The position numbers were made by a program, and so were the translations under genes. The notes beneath the pieces were generated by a model that worked only from the letters and a program-made list of their open reading frames with translations, made no database searches and was not told the origin of the DNA. A DNA stretch of 64,000 bases from Synchiropus splendidus. Lineage: Eukaryota; Chordata; Actinopteri; Syngnathiformes; Callionymidae. Each line of letters begins with the position of its first letter. The first letter of the stretch is position 1. Shown in pieces: positions 1 to 11,260 of this stretch. The DNA is taken from the NCBI RefSeq assembly GCF_027744825.2, contig NC_071334.1:67485937-67549936 (forward strand). Reading direction: 5' to 3'.

Positions 1-216
1 GTAGCCAGGGGTTAATACCGCTCATTAAAAGAACTAGGTCATTAGCGAAGAATCAAGGTTCTTAAGGCAGCAGGGGATATGGGCGAGGAGACGTTGAGGG
101 TGGGGGGTTTGATGGAGAGGAGGAGGGGCAGTGGTGGCGGCGGCATAGACAACTCGGAATCTCTGTGAACACACAGCCCCTTACATTAATTAACCTCCCT
201 TTTCCGTGTTGGGGAG

Positions 217-241
217 GTGTGTGTGTGTGTGTGTGTGTGTG
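217..241. repeat. (GT)n microsatellite
   Basis: About twelve uninterrupted GT units follow a GGGGAG stretch. It is an ordinary simple sequence repeat. Confidence 0.95.
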
Positions 242-519
242 AAACGGGGAGGGGTTCAATGTTTCAGGAAAGGAATCCTCTGTTATCATATACGCACATG
301 GCTGTACATCAATTAATTGTGTGTGGAGGGGGGGGTGAAGAAAGCTAGTTTACCGTCCTCCCTGTGGTCGCCCGGAGTTCCCCAAGTTACATTATTTCAG
401 AGGAGTGAAGAATGGGGGCATGGGGGTGTCTAATGTCTCCATGATGAGTAAAAAGGGTATTAAAATTAAGGAGGGAATCATGGCTGAAATCAGCCTTTGC
501 TCTACCACAGGGGAACAAA

Positions 520-760
520 GCAAATAAAAGCCACGGAAATGAAAATAAATAAGCTTTGCTAATACCTCACCTTAAGGAGCCGGAGCTGTACCCAGCTGAG
601 CCGCTGCATCTTGCTGCTAATTTGTTGGTGGACTGTATTATTAAGCTGTTACACGTGCTGCTTGACCTTCAGAGATCACAGCTTCGCCGGCTGGTAAAAT
701 GTGTGAGCTGACTTTTTCGTGACTTTAGATGTCCTCCAAATTGTCACTCGTGATAGTTGA
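520..760. promoter_or_regulatory. conserved-element-like block (putative)
   Basis: This is complex, non-repetitive sequence with several TAAT/ATTA cores (CTAATTTG, TATTATTAAG), a homeodomain-like flavour common in vertebrate conserved non-coding elements. No ORF of note. The call rests on composition and motif density only; I cannot align it to other species. Confidence 0.25.
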
Positions 761-2097
761 AAGAAGAGACAAATGCGACTTAAATATGATTGAAAGGGGG
801 GGGTGTCCTTGTGGGAGAAACCGAAATAATAAATAGTGTTTTATTTGTATTGTAGGCGTTGCAGTCTCACTGGTGCAAATATGGACTGACCATTAGCCTG
901 TCAGTGGTGGTTGGTTTGATGCGATGACGTAAACACCACAGGACCACTGGCGATAGTGATTTCTAATTTGCTAACCTGAAGGAATTTCCCAGCTCTGAAC
1001 AACATACATGGTGGTGTTTTACACTGAAACTACACAGATAAAACTTGAAAACGTTTTGTTCATCAACAATTTATGAGGTCACATTCACTAGGCAACAGAA
1101 ATGTATTGCAACCACAAAGTATGTCGCATCCTCAATGCAGTCTCACTCAGGGATTTTTATATATTTTGATTCTTAAATGACAGCTGAATTAATGAAAACA
1201 CCTTGTGAATAACTCCGGACTTGAAAATATGTCTGGCCTGCCGCTTGCTGATGACACTATGCATCGCAGCCTTTAAAAAGACTGAGTCATTCATTGCTAT
1301 TGCACATTCCGGATATGGAATGGATGTAATATGATTCCACCGGTGTATAACAAGAATGTACAGACACTAGATGCCGCACATGTTTATTGTTGTCACAGAA
1401 ATAAGTGAATAAATTAAAAGTTCTAAATTAATTTTAGTTGGACGCTGTCTTCCACCAAGGTCACAGGACAGGTCACCTTACGAAATAATCCACTCTCTGG
1501 GTGCTACTCAAATATAAATGATAGCACAAAGAAACAACTCAACTCAAACAATAAAAATTCAGTATCGTACGGTATTATTCTCTGGGTCATCCTCTTCAAA
1601 GTATATGAATGTGTGGCAGTTCGACATGGAGCAGATGTGCATCCCAAGTTCTCTATTAGCACAAGATTTCCGTTAACGTTTCTCCGTCAGTATATTGGTT
1701 TTTAACTCTTCAAATTGCAGTTCCTGCTTCCAGAACTCTAATATTAAGACCTCCAATAGGTAGCTCATCTTTTATTTCCTACAATGAAGCCTATGAAAAG
1801 ATGAATATAAAGGAGTGGAGCCTGTGTGACAGTGTTTTTATCTGCTAATTTCTCACGCATCATAATGAGAGTGCACCGAGCGATGAAGCGATTTGAATTT
1901 AAATGATATAATACTTGAGATAGCCCTAATTCACCCATACATATTTAATCTGACATATCATCTTGCTCCTACGACGCCCTGATATGATATGACAGCTCAG
2001 GCTCCGGTGCCAGCAGGAAGGAGGGAGCGCGTCTTGTTACAGGGACTGCGCCGTTAAAAAGAAAGGTGGTGGAGAATTCACTCTCCGCAATCAAAGC

Positions 2098-2135
2098 CAC
2101 TTTGGTCACAGAACGGGTTCGCTGTGACCAAAGTG
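2098..2135. repeat. perfect 14-bp hairpin, 10-nt loop
   Basis: CACTTTGGTCACAG at 2098-2111 and its exact reverse complement CTGTGACCAAAGTG at 2122-2135 flank the loop AACGGGTTCG. Each arm contains a GGTCA/TGACC core, like a nuclear-receptor half-site. It could be a palindromic binding site, an RNA hairpin if transcribed, or the remnant of a mobile-element end. Confidence 0.8.
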
Positions 2136-3519
2136 CCGAGAGTTTTATCAGTGACTCCGGCAGTTGACCTCACACGGTCACACTTTAGTGCTCCTCTTGA
2201 CCCCCATCAGTCACCGCTTAGTTTCTCATCCCAGCAATTACGATCCCAGGTGACGCGCTGCCATCGCAAAATGCTGTTCATAAAAGTACGGTAAAGCAGA
2301 ACAATTTCCACCTCGGAATTCTTTGTGTCCTGCATAGGCCGTAACTCGCCGACTGTGTTTCTGCACAAGCGAATAATTGCAGCGATAGGAGGGGAAGAAA
2401 TGAGAGATTTGCTCAATTAAACAGAGCAACACAGCTGAGGACAGCACCTGTGCATATCGGGCTCCCTGCAGTTTTTTTATCGGTTAACATGGCCGATTAC
2501 CCAGCGAAGTGTGTGGCCATGAACCTCTCTGCGATGCATCCCCTACCTGGTACAAAGCAGGGAAGACTGAACGCAACCATACTGTGTTTAATTGCTCTCC
2601 GGGTGTTAATATGCACTTGTGTTTGAAGGGTTTCATTTTCCTGCGCCTTGTGTTGGGTTTCACAGACTGCCAGTTTGGAACAGTTGGACAAAGTCTTCCA
2701 GGAAACTATTAGCTCGATTGAACGCGTATAAAGACCTGCTGCTTTTGACCCAAAAAGGCACAATAGCTTCCATCAAGCAGGTTAGGTTTATGTCAACATT
2801 CATTTGTTTGTCTGTCAACATTCATTTGTTGTTTCTACTCGAAACAAAAAAAACTGCTCACATGAAGTGTTTTTTTTTTTTCAGGAAATGTTTATAATAA
2901 GACAAACAGCAGTTCGTCTGTTCATCTGTTTTGGGTAGGAATCGCCATTCACTTGTTCAGCCTGTGACCATTGGTGCGCATGTGCCTAGCTAACCCTTTC
3001 TCTCTCCTAAGGCGTCTAATAGTGACTATTTCAACGTGTGCTTTTGTGTCCGATGTTGACTTCTCCATTGCATCTTGATATATAGATGATTCAGTGATGT
3101 CAACAGTTTCCCCAGCCTGCTGACTCTACATGCAGTGGGGTTGGGATGCAAGCGTGAGCCCCCTTAATAGATGTCACCGTGGCTGAAGTGCGTGCTTGTT
3201 TGTGGCGCCTTATATACAAAGAGACACAACAAAGTGCTGTATAAAGAGTGATAAGAGTGCAATTCCAACCAATCCAATCTCCATCTTTCTTTCTATGTGC
3301 CCACGGTTTAAATATACCGCAGAAGAAATCTGGTCCACTGGAACGCCAATTGAGTGAACAAGGAACGCGGGAGGTTGACTTCGGCGTGACTCCGAGATGC
3401 AAAAGTCCACTTGAAAATAGTCACTGTTTGATGCCTTGGTAGAGAGCATTTGTTGCCATTTTTCCATTCAGAACCAGCAAAAACAATGGAAAACAGTTTA
3501 AAACTATTTTATTTACAGT

Positions 3520-3558
3520 ATTTTAGTGATGTGTCAGTATCAGTGCCATCACTAAAAT
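3520..3558. repeat. 12-bp inverted repeat, 15-nt loop
   Basis: ATTTTAGTGATG at 3520-3531 pairs exactly with CATCACTAAAAT at 3547-3558. It is AT-rich, so chance or a decayed transposon end are both possible. Confidence 0.7.
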
Positions 3559-3939
3559 AAGATTCCTATAGCTGTAATGCTGTAAAGTGCCGAGCAGACG
3601 TCACTGGTGGTAAATACTGAGTGCTTTCAACCCAAAGACCTGGGTTTGGATCTCCATCAAGTCGTGTGACTCCTTGGCGAAGGCTGTCACAGTGGTTTTC
3701 TATCATCTATATATGATATCAGCAATGGGGTGTAGTGAGAAGTAAGCACCTAAGGATACAATACACATCATTATATATCACAATTTCACAACATTGTGAT
3801 TGTACTCATACTTTTGTTTGATTTTTGATTTTTACATTTTTGTAAATTCAGAAAGTCAACTGCAGTGCCACATACATTCATATAAAGTGCATCAAGTTTG
3901 TCACTATAACTACTGAGACATTGAACATTCACTTGAACA

Positions 3940-4115
3940 GGATGTGCATGTGAGTGTGTAAATGGTGTGTGTGTGTGTGTGTGTGTGCCCCGCGATGGAC
4001 TGGCGACCTGTCCAGGGTGTATTCCCGCATCTCGCCCAATGACTGAATGTAAGAATAGGCTGCAGCGACTCCTCGCGACCCTGTACAGGACTAAGCAGTG
4101 GACTACGTATGCATG
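3940..4115 (+). mobile_element. L2-like LINE/SINE 3' tail, decayed
   Basis: From about 3985 the sequence follows a tail I know from many teleost retroelements: GCGATGGACTGGCGACCTGT, then CCAGGGTGTATTCC, CTCGCCCAATGA, a GGCTGCAG block and CGCGACCCTGTACAGGA. The (GT)n tract at about 3966-3988 sits where the consensus has a GTGTGAATGGTTGTCTGT-like segment, so the microsatellite probably grew inside the element. The 5' part is missing or unrecognisable and no coding sequence remains. Whether this tail belongs to a LINE or to a SINE borrowing its 3' end cannot be decided from the fragment. Confidence 0.75.
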
Positions 4116-6084
4116 TATAAAGTCATATTTTACATCCAACTTGGCAAAAGCTTGAATGTTTATTTTAATAAAAATACATTTAAATAAAAATAGTTGTGAT
4201 GTGATGTTGACTGTAAATCTGAGGTGCAGTATTGAATGTTTGACACGCCTCTACTGAATGTCTACTGTCACTTCCTGCTTCATTTTTATTTACTTATTTA
4301 TTTATTTTTCTGTCCAAAATAATCTCATTCCACCACAGACTGTTGATCTGCGCATGATTCAATTAAAAACCATTTCCATTTGAATCAAATAAATGCCGCT
4401 CACTGTTGGTGCTCCTGTTTCCCAAACACAAACAAAGCAAACAATTTCCGTTGGCAACATCACCCAAATTGAAGGGAAAAAAAAAGCAGAGTTGGTTAGC
4501 AGATGTCAGTTGTTGTGTTTATCTCCCCGGTTTTCCCAACGTTCGTGCATGGATCTTCTATCAAAAAAGGCTTATCCGAATAAAGTGCTTAAAAGCTTTT
4601 CAGATGCCTGGTGATCTGAACAATTTTTGGCTTGATCTGTAGACTAAACAAACCATAATGATGCAAGCTTGTGCAAAGATGTACACAGCAGTCGAACAAC
4701 AAATGCCCGTGCTTGATGTTTTTATTAATGCTCTCCGCCATCGTTCCGATCAGCCTGTCTTCATATCGGGATTTAAGCTCAGGGGTTTCATGCTCATGCA
4801 GAGGTGCACAGACTAGGACAGCGATACGTTTTGGTCGTGGCCTTGCAGTCAAAATTTCCCCGGGGAGGTGGGATGTGTTGGACTCTATGCAAGTCATAAT
4901 CAAAAACATTCAAATCTTCTCCGCGGCTGAATGACAACAAGCCTGTGAAAAAGGTGTATTTTCTCCACTGCTGAATAATAAGCCGACTCCTGTCGCCACC
5001 ACTGCATTAACTTTTCAACGTGCTGTATTTTGTAACAAGGTTGCCTGCGTGAAGAAAGTTAGCAGACATCCTCTCAAGACCTGCCGGTCTTATTTCAATG
5101 CAGAGATAGGAGTGCCGGCGCTCGCCTCTGAAGTTCTGGGGAGAGAACCGCTCGCTAAATCCAATCAAAAGACCTGAATTCTATTTGTTTTGTTTCAAGG
5201 GACGACGACAAAGGGGGCCTCAAGGTCTTCTTCAAGATGGCTCTGAAACCAGTGAGAGGAGGAGAATGTGAGCGGGAGAAGGAGAGACCGAGACTTTCAA
5301 GTCGCTGTCCTTGGTGGGACTTTAGCTGCCATACCAGGTACACAGCTTTTAAAAGGGCAGGAGTGTTTTTTTTTTTTTTTTTTTTTCTTCTCATCCATGT
5401 TGGGCGCATAGTTGGGATTTATTAATATTCTCAAAGACAGAATTTTCGTTCCCGGATTGAAATAATGGATCATACTTAAAAGGGGAAGAACTCATTTCAG
5501 GTTTTAATACCGTAAGCCTGTTGGAACCAATTATTGGAGGTGCTTTGCTATTGTCATCTTGCATTTCTCCTTGAGGAGATTAGCTGGCGGTGCTGAAAAG
5601 GCCCCTCGCAGTATCCCGGATTCTGCTCATTCGGAGAATCTGCCTGAAATGGAATATTTTCTTCTTGATTTGCGTGCACGTGTGTGTGTGTCTCTGTTAA
5701 GTTCCAACATGTTTCGCATATTTTGGCTCCATGTTCTACCTAATTATTGCAATTTGATCCTTAAGCAGGAGTGGCCTAATCCTCTGCTGTAGTCAGGAAA
5801 TCCTGTTTCAGAAAAGTTTGCTAATAAATTTGGCCTGCTTTATTAGAGACTGGAGAGTGGGGAAGTCTTACTGTGACGGCAGAAGGACAGCCGTCCTTGG
5901 AGACTCAGTGTAAAGAAACTTGCAGTTGGATGGGCAAGATTTTCAAAATCCCTCCTTTACTTAAGTCTCAGAATGTTCCGCCATCGGCATGGAGTCAACC
6001 TATGTTGGAGCCTGTGTGTGTAGCGACGTTATTCAAAACTACTCTTCAAAATTCATTTTCAGAGAGTTGATAAATTCAATAGAA
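4116..6084. other. non-coding stretch, no gene seen
   Basis: No recognisable gene or clear transposon. A run of about 21 T residues lies at 5366-5386. Frames such as those over 4589-4934 overlap on both strands and match no family I know. Confidence 0.55.
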
Positions 6085-6629
6085 AAATTCACAATAAATA
6101 CAGACGACGAAGACAGGAACTGAAGGCGCCGGAGTCAAAACACGAACAAAAGAGAGGTGTATTAGAACCGACCGTCAAAAACAGGGAGAACTCAAACACG
6201 CTCGGATATAAATTCACGAGGTCCAACCAACTAAAAGCGGGACGTGGACGAGAAGACTCAAACTCACACGAAGGGAAAAATCTACACAATCGATAAATGA
6301 AAAGGTGAGTATAATAAGACTCACACACGGTCTGGCTAAAGAATTGAGATCAAAACAGAAGCGGAGCAAGGAGGAGAAAGCGAAACTCAGGAAGTGGCTG
6401 AAGAGAAATCTAGAAATTTCAGAAGCACCACAACAAATAGTTTTGGGAGATTTACCGAATTACACAAAGTGACCATCGAGCCGCCAGCAGTCTGGAGCTC
6501 ACCAGGTGATATCCACAGGAGAGTTGATGACGGGATGAGCTCCAGCTGCGCTGCCATTAAGCTGGATGGGACACAGGAAAAGGAAACTACAGGGGGTTAA
6601 CAAAATAAAAGCACGCGGAACAGACAGAA
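6085..6629. repeat. A/purine-rich dispersed repeat (probable)
   Basis: This is a purine-rich stretch of short phrases such as GACAGGAACTGAAGG, AAAACACGAACAAAAG and CAAAATAAAAGCACG. The style resembles the bodies of non-autonomous elements scattered in teleost genomes and the element at 62305-62900, which ends in a similar AAAATAAAAGCGG phrase. I could not define terminal repeats or duplications, so element class and limits are uncertain. Confidence 0.35.
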
Positions 6630-7369
6630 TAAGAGAGCACAGAGTGCGGAATGTGACGCAATGAAGAATATAAACAAAAATATCATAAAGAATAGTGTTA
6701 CATGTTGTTTTGATAGTTTCGATTTCAATGCGCAAAATGTGGTGTGAAGGGTATGTGTGCTGTTAGTAATGGTCCCATACTTTTGTTGTTTTGGGTCTTC
6801 ACGTAACTTCAGCCATTTCTTCTCTAACTGCGGACTGTGACAAGAGAAAGTTGACATGACAACTAGTCGACTCATGAACCCGTCTGCAACTAACTTAATA
6901 GTCAATTGTAACCAACTATGTGGACTCATCGTAGCAGTCCCACTTAGATATTCAGAACATTCAAATCCAAATCTTTTTGGCTCACATCCAGCTGAAAACG
7001 CTGCATTTTGAACTAGCAAAACAACCAAGAACTACATTTAAAAATGGCTTTGCAAAACACATAAATATATTTATATTCAGAATCAATTCATATGCAGCAA
7101 ATCAATGAATTCAACATCATATCTATACAGTACGCACTGCCGCCTTGGAACACAAATCTGCCCTTCTAAACCGTTTTTTGCAAAATTGACATTCATCGTT
7201 TTTATGTGGAAATTAAACAAACCAGATCAAGATTGTATTATTGCAATGTAATATTACCTAAATCTCCCAGCAGGACATCCTTCTTTGTTATTGTCTGACT
7301 CCTCCGCCCCCCCCTCACAAGTGCTAGCAGTGAGCCGCGCTCGCGGATCATTACTTCTCAAAGAAATTT

Positions 7370-7800
7370 AAACATGATGCCATTTAATTTTTTTTTTTTT
7401 TCTTCCCCTCGCCCCAAATGCAGTCTGTCATTAGAAATCCTGGCTGTCATGCCGATGCCATTTTTGGTGCGGAGTGTTTGTTGCCTCATTTCTTTTAATT
7501 TTATCTCCATTAGCTTAATTCTTTTTTAATATTTCTATCTAAGGAACTTTACAGTCCATTTTGTCCCAGTGTCTTGCTAAGCGAGTTTTATGAAGCAGGC
7601 AGTCGGCTTTTTCATTTGTGGGTGGAAGCACTTGGAAGGGAGGGGGGGTAATGGAGGAGGGCCCCCATGCTTTTGTCAGCTTATTTTTGGCGCTTTAGCC
7701 AGCAGTTCTGCTCCTTTGCCTTGATTATACAAGCAAACAACGGTATGGAGTTCATTAGCAATAAAGCACAGGCTAATTAAGCCCACCTCCCCTCAGACAG
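7370..7800. promoter_or_regulatory. conserved-element-like block (putative)
   Basis: This is long complex sequence with ATTA/TAAT cores (GTCATTAGAAAT, CATTAGCTTAATTC, TTCATTAGCAATA, GGCTAATTAAGCCC) and no repeat character apart from a T-run at about 7388-7400. GGCTAATTAAGCCC is a homeodomain-type site with near-palindromic symmetry. It is a candidate enhancer on motif content only. Confidence 0.3.
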
Positions 7801-8478
7801 TCCGCGACAGCACGTGTGTGCGGGACGACTGAGACGCTGAAGCTCACCGTCAGTGCGTTATACCTTCTCTCTGAGGTGTTATTCTCAGTGCAAGTGGTGT
7901 TGCCTGCTTGTCATTGCTGATGCATTTATCCTCCAGTAATACGTGTCCTCTCATCTCCTCAAAATTAAAGTGTGGAAGGGACCTGTCCTGTTGAGGCAGA
8001 CTCCAACAGACCCACCCGACTGTCAACCTCCCCTCAAGTCAGCAAGTGAAGGACCTTCTAGACCCCCATATGAATGGTGTTCCAACCTGACAAAAGAGTA
8101 GAGCAGATGTCTGTCTCCTGCTCAGAACTCACTGGCATCTGGCTGAGACATGGTGAGGATCTTGGCTCTTGTTCTACTACCTTTAAAATTGTTTAGCTAG
8201 CACAGTTTAAAAAAAAAAATGTAATGAAATACAAGTTTATTTGTATTTGAAACCGCAGAACAAAGATAAGTTTTTGTCTTTCAAAATTTTCCAGTTGTCT
8301 TGCAAGGTAATAAAAGGTGGGTTATAAAGATATAATACTGAAACATTCTTTTGAAGAAGAGATTTGAAGAAATGTATGTTTGTAAGTTGAAATTATTAAA
8401 TAGATCTAGATTTACATACATTTAAAAAAAATGTAAATTCATTATTTTTTATTGTTTAAAAGGGAAAATGTGATTTAT

Positions 8479-8481
<3 letters not shown>

Positions 8482-8530
<49 letters not shown>
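8482..8530. repeat. (TA)n microsatellite
   Basis: Roughly 24 uninterrupted TA units in AT-rich surroundings. Confidence 0.97.
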
Positions 8531-8535
<5 letters not shown>

Positions 8536-8929
8536 CTGCATAAAATACAACTAAACAGCAATCGCTGATGTAGATTGTGTCAGTAGATTGGCGTCCTCTG
8601 GATCATTGATAAACTGTTCGCTAACTATAAGGTCAGCGAAGTCGGGGAGAGAACATTCCAGAGTGAACATTATATTGCCCTTTCTCTTCCCTTTGGAGTC
8701 TTTCCACCTGCTGTTGTTCGGTGTATGAGAGTTCAGTATGAGAGGACAGTGGGGCGTTCAGGGCTCTAATGCAGTGGGGTCACTTTTCCAGTGATATACA
8801 CCCATGTAGAATGTTTTTATGTATTCAGTATCCGTGACAAAGCCTATGTTTGCATTATTGTTATTGATAAACACTAAAATATTTTTAGTATTATTGTTTT
8901 GTAAATGAAAAAACTTAAATTATGAATTG

Positions 8930-9480
8930 AATAAAGGACTCTTTAAGTGGAACAAGCAGGTGTAAATCTTCATGTCTGTTGGCAGCAAAGGAGAGCGTAG
9001 CGTGAAAAAGTGCCTGGCTAAGCCAGAATGAACAACAGAGCAGTAAATAATACATGAAATCCATTAAGAAATAACAGACATAGAAAAAAAGGACTTTGAT
9101 GGACAAATCACAACATGGACTACGGACAAGAACTATGTCAAAGACAAATAGGCACGATAATTGACGGAATATTTGAAAACAAAAAATACAAAAAAATTCA
9201 GGGTGAAGTTCAAATTAACTTCTGCAAACACGGTGCCAAGCTGATACAGTCTCAGATCCCCAAAAAATCAATAAATAAATAAGTGAGGATAACAAAAGTT
9301 TATGAGTGCAACGGTACTCACAAGAAATAACAGGGGAACTGCTTAACAAACTATCAAAAACAATAGGAACTGAACCGAACCTTTGCAGAAACAGACCACA
9401 TGAGCAGACAAAAGAAACTAAACCAAAAACCAGTGTTAAAAAACGATGGCGACGCTGGACTGTCATGGTCAACCGTGACT
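8930..9480. repeat. A-rich dispersed repeat (probable)
   Basis: The + strand is A-rich with phrases such as GACAAAAGAAACTAAACC and GAACTGAACCGAACC, and it ends near CTGTCATGGTCAACC. It resembles the A-rich repeats at 6085-6629 and 62305-62900. No clean terminal inverted repeat or target duplication was found, so the class is undetermined. Confidence 0.35.
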
Positions 9481-10062
9481 GACATCACAGGAACCTTCCA
9501 TCAGTGACTCTGCTGACTGCTTCCGCATGGTGACAGCACCTTCACTCCGACGCACTGATTCCGGCCATAGTTCAATATAAATATCCCATACAAATATCTA
9601 AATAAATATCGAAGCCTAAAGAACTTAACACTTTGCTCCACGAGCGTTTCCCGGAGAGTTCATGGAGATGTGAACTCAAAACCTCTCCCTGCTCGTTTGT
9701 GTCTGAAGGTCACCTTCAACCGCTGCTTCCTCCTTCATCTGCTCATCGTCTGGATGGTGGCTCGGCTTCACCCCAGGGGGTGAGAAGCCGCCGTCTCCCG
9801 CTGTGAAGTCTCCTCTTTGGTGTTTAATTACAGGAGAGGCTGAGAAGTCTGGATCCCGTCTGCTGAGGGCTGAGTGGTGGAGGTGTAGTCCTAACTAACC
9901 TGAGTGACATAGGACCGGGGACTGGTGCATTCGGGGCAAGATTTTAATCGTGAATGTTGAGTCGTTTCACTTGGGTTTGTGGCTTTTCGTGTTTTGCAGC
10001 TTTGGAAGTCTGGAAACCCTAAATGATATTTAAAGCTTGGAAACCAAAGGGCAAAAGAAAAC
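9481..10062. other. non-coding stretch, no gene seen
   Basis: This is complex sequence between the A-rich repeat and the 3' end of the LINE remnant. The open frame that runs from the LINE into this region is read-through past the element's 3' end and should not be read as protein. Confidence 0.5.
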
Positions 10063-10773
10063 TTCAGAATCAGAATCAGAATCAGAATTAAATTTATTGC
10101 AGTGGGGAGCCCACCAACTAGGAAAGTGCTTTCAATAAAAAAAATAAATAAATAGAATAACAACAAGGAATTCAACAGTGTGACGGCCGAGGGGAAGAAG
10201 CTGTTCCTGTGACGGGAGGTTCTGGTCTGGATGGACTGTAGCCTCCTGCCAGAGGGAAGAGGAACAAACAGTCCATGTCCAGGGTGAGAAGGGTCGGCTC
10301 TGATCCCACCTGCACGTCTCTGGGTCCTGGAGACATACAGGTCCTGAAGAGGTGGGAGGCTGCAACCCATCACCTTCTCAGCAGAACGTACGATGCGCTG
10401 CAGTCTGCTCTTGTCCCTGGAGGTGGCGCTGTTGTAGCAGACGGTGATAGAGGAGGTGAGGATGGACTGGGTGACGGCCGTGTAGAACTCCACCAGCAAC
10501 TTCATCGGCAGTCGTAATTTTCGTAGCTGCCTCAGGAAGAACATTCTCTGCTGGGCCTTCCTGATGAGGGACCTGATGGCTGGCTCCCATTTGAGGTCCT
10601 CAGTGATGGAGGTTCCTAGGAAGCAGAAGGAGTCTACAATAGGAATGGATAAACCATCCAACATGAGCGGGGACAGAAAAACTGTTACTCTACTGAAGTC
10701 TATGACCATCTCCACTGTCTTCTGGGCGTTGAGCTCCAGGTTGTTGTGTCTGCACCAGGACACCAGCCGCTAG
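10063..10773 (-). pseudogene. L2/CR1-like LINE reverse transcriptase, 3' fragment
   Basis: This is the C-terminal part of a non-LTR retrotransposon reverse transcriptase, the enzyme that copies element RNA at the nicked target. Read on the minus strand from about 10770 it gives the post-catalytic RT segment: SWCRHNNLELN..KT near the start, then SFCFLGTSI (the F-LG motif), KAQQRMFFLRQLRK, and a tail with HPGHGLFVPLPSGRRLQS and RNSFFPSAVTLLNS. These phrases suit the L2/CR1 group of fish LINEs. The catalytic FADD/YADD motif and all upstream domains (endonuclease, RT palm) are absent, and an in-frame TAG lies immediately upstream, so the copy is 5'-truncated and dead. At the 3' end are an AATAAA signal and a short TTCTGA-unit tail (seen on + as repeated CAGAAT at about 10063-10088). 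The frame stays open through the tail, giving a spurious ILILILIL stretch. The clade is moderately sure; the identity as a LINE is firm. Confidence 0.88.
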
Positions 10774-11024
10774 TACCAGACTTGTACCAACACAGTACAG
10801 GTTACACTGAAGTCAAATAAGGTGAAAACGTGGATGCCGTCATTGTGTCATACGTTTCCTCCCGACGAAGAGAAACAATGATGAAAGAAGAACCTGCACG
10901 CCAGTCGGAGGACAGCGTACGAGCCGTCAGATCAGCGATATGGATCTGCGCAGTAATTCCCAGCAAAAGATTAGAAGCAGATAATGGTCTCATATCTCAA
11001 AAGTTAAGAGTGAGGCCCGTGTGA

Positions 11025-11260
11025 ACTGTGAATAATCTGATAATTAGTGATCTAATGCCATTAGGCTTGACAGAAATAGAGAAAGCAACGCTTGGATGGG
11101 GCGCAGTTAATCAAGTGCGCGCTCGGCTTTGGATCATCAGTACCCGGGTTCTCGCCGAGGCCACGACTGATGATAGGTATAAGTTTAAATGACATCTTAA
11201 AGGAACATTACGCCGCGCTCATATTTGCTTAACTTCCCCTAGCAAATGATTTAAATGGGC
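11025..11260. promoter_or_regulatory. conserved-element-like block (putative)
   Basis: It opens with AATAATCTGATAATTAGTGA and CTAATGCCATTAGGC, a tight run of TAAT/ATTA cores, then complex sequence to about 11260 with a CGCTC-rich middle. The motif cluster suits a homeodomain-responsive conserved element, but conservation cannot be tested here. Confidence 0.3.

Larger units (their letters stand above)
1..3939. other. non-coding stretch, no gene seen
   Basis: I see no exon or gene here. Open frames are short, overlap on both strands and resemble no protein I know. It holds a (GT)n array, a conserved-element-like block near 520-760, a perfect hairpin at 2098-2135, a shorter inverted repeat at 3520-3558 and a T-run near 2869-2881. 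At 3600-3660 a stretch resembles a decayed tRNA-like SINE head with a B-box-like GGTTTGGATCTC, but it is too degenerate to call. Confidence 0.6.
6630..8929. other. non-coding stretch, no gene seen
   Basis: No gene seen. It contains a conserved-element-like block (about 7370-7800) and a (TA)n array (8482-8530). The remainder is AT-rich complex sequence with short A- and T-runs. Confidence 0.55.

Noticed and set aside
3600..3660. Possible tRNA-like SINE head with B-box-like GGTTTGGATCTC
   Set aside because: The A-box is poor and no tRNA fold or family match could be supported. Proximity to the tail at 3940 is suggestive but not sufficient.
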